From contig NZ_CP070978.1 of assembly GCF_018417535.1 (NCBI RefSeq), forward strand, positions 3,224,001-3,288,000: a stretch of 64,000 nt of DNA, given 5' to 3'. The notes under the pieces were generated by a model, which did not search any database, had not been told where the DNA came from, and worked only from the letters and a program-made list of their open reading frames with translations. A program made the position numbers and the translations under genes. Shown one piece after another: positions 61,486 through 64,000 of this stretch. The stretch is from Burkholderia pyrrocinia (GTDB taxonomy: Bacteria; Pseudomonadota; Gammaproteobacteria; Burkholderiales; Burkholderiaceae). How positions within the stretch are numbered: the first letter of the stretch is position 1; the number at the start of each line of letters is the position of its first letter.

Positions 61486-62139
61486 GTGGCTGAAGTCACT
61501 GAGCGCGCGCCGTCGAAGCGGCGTACGCGCGGGCGGCCGCTGGCGGGTGCGTCCGTCGGTCCGGACGTGATATTGCGGGCCGCGCGCCGCACGTTCGCGA
61601 AGCGGGGCTACGACGCGACGAGCGTGCGCGAAGTCGCGCGCGAGCTGGGCGTCGACGCGGCGCTGATCGCCCATCATTTCGGGACGAAGGAAACGTTGTG
61701 GCTGGCTGTCGTCGAGCAGATCGTCGATCTCGCCGAGCCGATGTTCGACGCGCTGCGTGCGTTGCGCACGTCGTCACTGCCGCATCGCGACCGCGTGAGG
61801 CGCGCGCTCGAGCTGTGCGTCGATCACGAATTCGACGAGCCCGACATGGGCATGTTCTTCTCGACCGCGGCGACCGAAGTGGGCGGGCGGCTCGACCGGC
61901 TGCAGGAGCGGCTCGTGCGGCCGTATCACGAGGTCATGTTCCCGCTGCTGTCGGACGCCGTGCAGGCCGGCGCGATTCGCGCGGTCGATCCGAACGTGCT
62001 GTTCTTCATGATCGCGAGCGCGATCGGCACGACGGTGTCGTACAGCCACATGATGCTGGAGTTCACGTCGCTGCCGACGCGGCGGGACGCGTTCCGGCAG
62101 GCCGTGCTCGACGTCGCGTTCAACATCGTCGGCGACTGA
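61486..62139 (+). CDS. TetR family transcriptional regulator
   Basis: A 217-residue regulator starting with GTG (GGAGCAGGA upstream). A basic N-terminal arm (KRRTRGRP) precedes the HTH (about 27-75; ILRAARRTFAKRGYDATSVR, EVARELGVDAALIAHHFGTKETLW), followed by a helical ligand domain (~80-217). It faces the NDH-2 gene and probably controls it. The frame is open 120 bases upstream but without coding resemblance. Confidence 0.88.
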   Translation: MAEVTERAPSKRRTRGRPLAGASVGPDVILRAARRTFAKRGYDATSVREVARELGVDAALIAHHFGTKETLWLAVVEQIVDLAEPMFDALRALRTSSLPHRDRVRRALELCVDHEFDEPDMGMFFSTAATEVGGRLDRLQERLVRPYHEVMFPLLSDAVQAGAIRAVDPNVLFFMIASAIGTTVSYSHMMLEFTSLPTRRDAFRQAVLDVAFNIVGD

Positions 62140-62166
62140 ACGCCGCGCGCGATGCGCGCGGTCACG

Positions 62167-62390
62167 TCACGTCGCGGCGACGAGCCCCAGCTCGCCTACC
62201 GCGTTCCGCGCTGTCTCGCGCAGCGCGTCGATGAGCGGCGACGGCGTCCGGTACGCGATCGCCAGTTCGTACGCGAGCGGGCTGCCCGCATCCCTCAGTT
62301 CGCGGAACACGATGCCTTGCGGCTGCATCGGCACGAACAGGCGCGGCATCAGCGCAACGCCGATGCCGCCCGCGACGAGCCCGGCCGCGC
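62167..62390 (-). pseudogene. C-terminal fragment of a LysR-type regulator
   Basis: About 70 codons read AAGLVAGGIGVALMPRLFVP, then ELAIAYRTPSPLIDALRETA, the last strand and helix of a LysR substrate-binding domain. The HTH and most of the effector domain are gone. At its upstream end it runs directly into a short-chain dehydrogenase fragment on the other strand. Confidence 0.8.
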
Positions 62391-62499
62391 CGGGCATCCG
62401 GATGACATCGCGGACGCGGTCGCGTGGCTCGCCGGGCCGCGCGCGTCGTTCGTCACGGGCGCGACGATCGCGGTGAACGGCGGCTGGCGAGTCGGATGA
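62388..62499 (+). pseudogene. C-terminal fragment of a short-chain dehydrogenase
   Basis: The frame reads GRAGHPDDIADAVAWLAGPR, then ASFVTGATIAVNGGWRVG and stop, the unmistakable end of an SDR oxidoreductase. The Rossmann N-terminus and the YxxxK active site are missing. With the LysR fragment it records one deletion across a divergent lysR/SDR pair. Confidence 0.85.
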
Positions 62500-62535
62500 T
62501 GCAACCCGCGCCGGCGGCGGGCGCAGGGTCGTGCG

Positions 62536-63015
62536 TCATTCGACGTCCGTGGGCGGCTTGTCGCCGAGCCAGCGCCGCGCGCCGGGCCCGTTGCGGCCCG
62601 CGCGGTCTTCCGGGTTGGTCAGCTTGCAGCGTTTCAGCGACAGGCAGCCGCAGCCGATGCACTCGTCGAGGTTGATGTAGAGCCGCTGCAGCTCCTCGAT
62701 CCGGCTCGCGACGCGCTGCTTCCAGCCGCGCGACAACCGCTGCCAGTCCTTGTTGCTCGGCGCGGTGTCCTCGGGCAGGCTGACGAGCTGCTCGGCGATC
62801 TCGTCGAGCGAATAGCCGATCTTCTGCGCGAACACGATGAACGCGATCAGCCGCAGCACCGCGCGCGAATAGTGGCGATGGCTCGAACCGTTCCGGTGCG
62901 ACTTGATGAGACCGCGCGTTTCGTAGAACCGCAGCGTCGACGCCGGCACGCCGCTGCGCGCGGCCACGTCGCGGATCGACATCAGCGGCCATTTCGGTTC
63001 TTCCGGGGTACCCAT
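62536..63015 (-). CDS. soxR: SoxR redox-sensing MerR-family activator
   Basis: A 159-residue protein: MerR HTH (MSIRDVAARSGVPASTLRFY, residues 12-31), dimerisation helix (~85-115) and a [2Fe-2S] cluster motif CIGCGCLSLKRC with cysteines at 119, 122, 124 and 130, the same numbering as in E. coli SoxR. It activates target promoters when redox-cycling drugs oxidise the cluster. Its binding site lies 25 bases upstream, in the promoter of the divergent efflux adaptor gene rather than of soxS, as usual outside enterics. Confidence 0.95.
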   Translation of the reverse strand: MGTPEEPKWPLMSIRDVAARSGVPASTLRFYETRGLIKSHRNGSSHRHYSRAVLRLIAFIVFAQKIGYSLDEIAEQLVSLPEDTAPSNKDWQRLSRGWKQRVASRIEELQRLYINLDECIGCGCLSLKRCKLTNPEDRAGRNGPGARRWLGDKPPTDVE

Positions 63016-63034
63016 GACGTTCTCCGGGAAAAGC

Positions 63035-63065
63035 TTGACTTGAAGTTAACTTCAACTTTTATGCT
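63035..63065 (+). promoter_or_regulatory. SoxR-dependent promoter with 19-bp spacer
   Basis: -35 TTGACT (63035-63040) and -10 TATGCT (63060-63065) are separated by 19 bases, the over-long spacer that MerR-family activators correct. Within it lies the palindrome TTGAAGTTAACTTCAA (63040-63055), close to the known SoxR box. It points toward the RND adaptor gene. Confidence 0.88.
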
Positions 63066-63095
63066 ACGCGGCAGTTTAACCCGTCGCGAGGCATC

Positions 63096-64000
63096 ATGTT
63101 CCCCTTATCCCTACGCAGGACGTCGCCTTTGGGCGCCGCTTGCGCACTGCTGCTGGCGTTGTCGGGCTGTCACGACGGCAAAGGCGCAGCGTCAGCCTAT
63201 TCCCTTCCCGAAGTCGGCGTGGCAACCGTCGCGCCGCGCACGGTCCGCCTCGCTGACGAATTCAACGGACGCGTCGAAGCGGTCGACGCGGTCGAATTGC
63301 GGCCGCGCGTGAGCGGCTATCTGCAACGTGTCGCGTACAAGGAGGGCGATCTCGTCGCGCAGGGCGCGCTGCTGTTCGAGATCGACCCGCGCCCGTACCG
63401 GATCGCACTCGACCGCGCGAACGCGCAGCAGCAGCGGGCCCGCGCGGCCGCGAGCCTCGCGAACGTACAGCTCAAGCGCGTGCAGACGCTGATCGATGCG
63501 CATGCGACGTCGCAGGAAGAACTCGACAACGCGCGCGCCACCGCCGAGCAGGCGCGTGCGGACCTGCAGGCGGCCGACGCGGCCGTCGCCGACGCAAAGC
63601 TCAATCTCGGCTTCACCGAAGTGCGCGCGCCGATCGCGGGCCGCGTCGGCCGCGCGGTCGCGACCGCCGGCAACCTCGCGCGCGCGGACGACACGTTGCT
63701 GACGACCGTCGTGTCGCAGGATCCGGTCTACGTGTATTTCGATTGCGACGAGCAGAGCTACCTGCGCTACAACGCGCGCCGCGCCGATCCGAAGCATCGC
63801 GCGATCGGCGCCGATCCGGTGCGCGTGGGCCTCGCGAACGAGACGGGTTTCCCGCACGCAGGCACCGTCGACTTCCTCGATAACCGGCTCGATCCGCAAA
63901 CCGGCACGATCCGTGCGCGCGTGCGGCTGCCGAACGCGGACCACACGTTCACGCCGGGCCTGTATGCACGCGTGCAGCTCGTCAGCGGCCGCGACCAGGA
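63096..64000 (+). CDS. RND efflux periplasmic adaptor (partial)
   Basis: The first 301 residues of a membrane-fusion lipoprotein: signal with lipobox LSGC (Cys25), barrel-sandwich segment VELRPRVSGYLQRVAYKEGD, coiled-coil hairpin (~105-170, rich in Ala/Gln/Arg), then FTEVRAPIAGRVGRAVATAG, DPVYVYFDCDE and the beta-barrel TGTIRARVRLPNADHTFTPG. It connects an RND pump to an outer-membrane channel; the pump gene should follow outside the window. Under a SoxR promoter it likely exports redox-active compounds or drugs. Length to the edge matches MexE/AcrA-type proteins. Confidence 0.93.
   Translation, partial: MFPLSLRRTSPLGAACALLLALSGCHDGKGAASAYSLPEVGVATVAPRTVRLADEFNGRVEAVDAVELRPRVSGYLQRVAYKEGDLVAQGALLFEIDPRPYRIALDRANAQQQRARAAASLANVQLKRVQTLIDAHATSQEELDNARATAEQARADLQAADAAVADAKLNLGFTEVRAPIAGRVGRAVATAGNLARADDTLLTTVVSQDPVYVYFDCDEQSYLRYNARRADPKHRAIGADPVRVGLANETGFPHAGTVDFLDNRLDPQTGTIRARVRLPNADHTFTPGLYARVQLVSGRDQ

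Noticed and set aside
1..64000. CRISPR array, tRNA or rRNA genes
   Set aside because: No regularly spaced repeats outside the protein-coding adhesin repeats, and no cloverleaf or rRNA-like sequence noticed.

Overview
The window is high-GC DNA with the gene content of a Burkholderia cepacia complex chromosome. Pointers are a Burkholderia-type general porin, a very large trimeric autotransporter adhesin with SLST repeats, and families that I know mainly or only from Burkholderia (DUF2827, DUF2968, DUF3331). Assignments are by reading alone; no database search was run.

Layout. 0-8.4 kb is ordinary accessory metabolism: an NrtR-like regulator divergent from an SPFH/NAD-kinase-like pair with two tandem palindromic operators, the potassium transporter Kup, a LysE exporter divergent from a GNAT acetyltransferase, and an ArsR regulator/Old Yellow Enzyme operon. 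8.4-18.5 kb is patchier and more AT-rich in places: an HU/LamG chimeric remnant, two serine recombinases (9740-10339 and 15921-16511), a two-component system with its own periplasmic binding protein, a DxD glycosyltransferase, a degenerate EAL protein, and a pair of palindromes beside the second recombinase that resemble invertase crossover sites.

18.6-43 kb is the core of the window: a 2544-residue trimeric autotransporter adhesin (TAA), an OmpA-like lipoprotein, three DUF2827 proteins that I infer are GT-B glycosyltransferases, a parvulin-like lipoprotein, a TPR/O-GlcNAc-transferase-like enzyme (a second copy is frameshifted), a membrane-anchored OmpA-domain protein, a DUF2968 coiled-coil protein, a His-rich secreted 46-residue peptide too short for routine ORF calling, small membrane and lipoproteins, an H-NS-like protein, an OmpR-type regulator with a non-phosphorylatable receiver, and an alginate-lyase-family enzyme. 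These read as one locus that makes, modifies, anchors and regulates a giant surface fibre. Poly-G tracts in the adhesin head and before the EAL gene, 75-bp stalk repeats, a hexamer repeat and the recombinase-linked palindromes suggest it is built to vary.

43-48 kb holds small ORFs, a porin and eroded genes. 48-64 kb is core-like again: patatin, cupin, cupredoxin and a PhoB-type metallophosphoesterase locus, a deleted phosphate transporter behind a textbook Pho-box array, an NitT/TauT-type ABC transporter, an RpiR regulator with gamma-glutamyltransferase and a dicarboxylate/glutamate symporter, NDH-2 with a TetR regulator, and SoxR divergent from an RND efflux adaptor that runs off the end. 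At least five internal-deletion or frameshift scars are scattered through the window, so the lineage appears to be losing genes.
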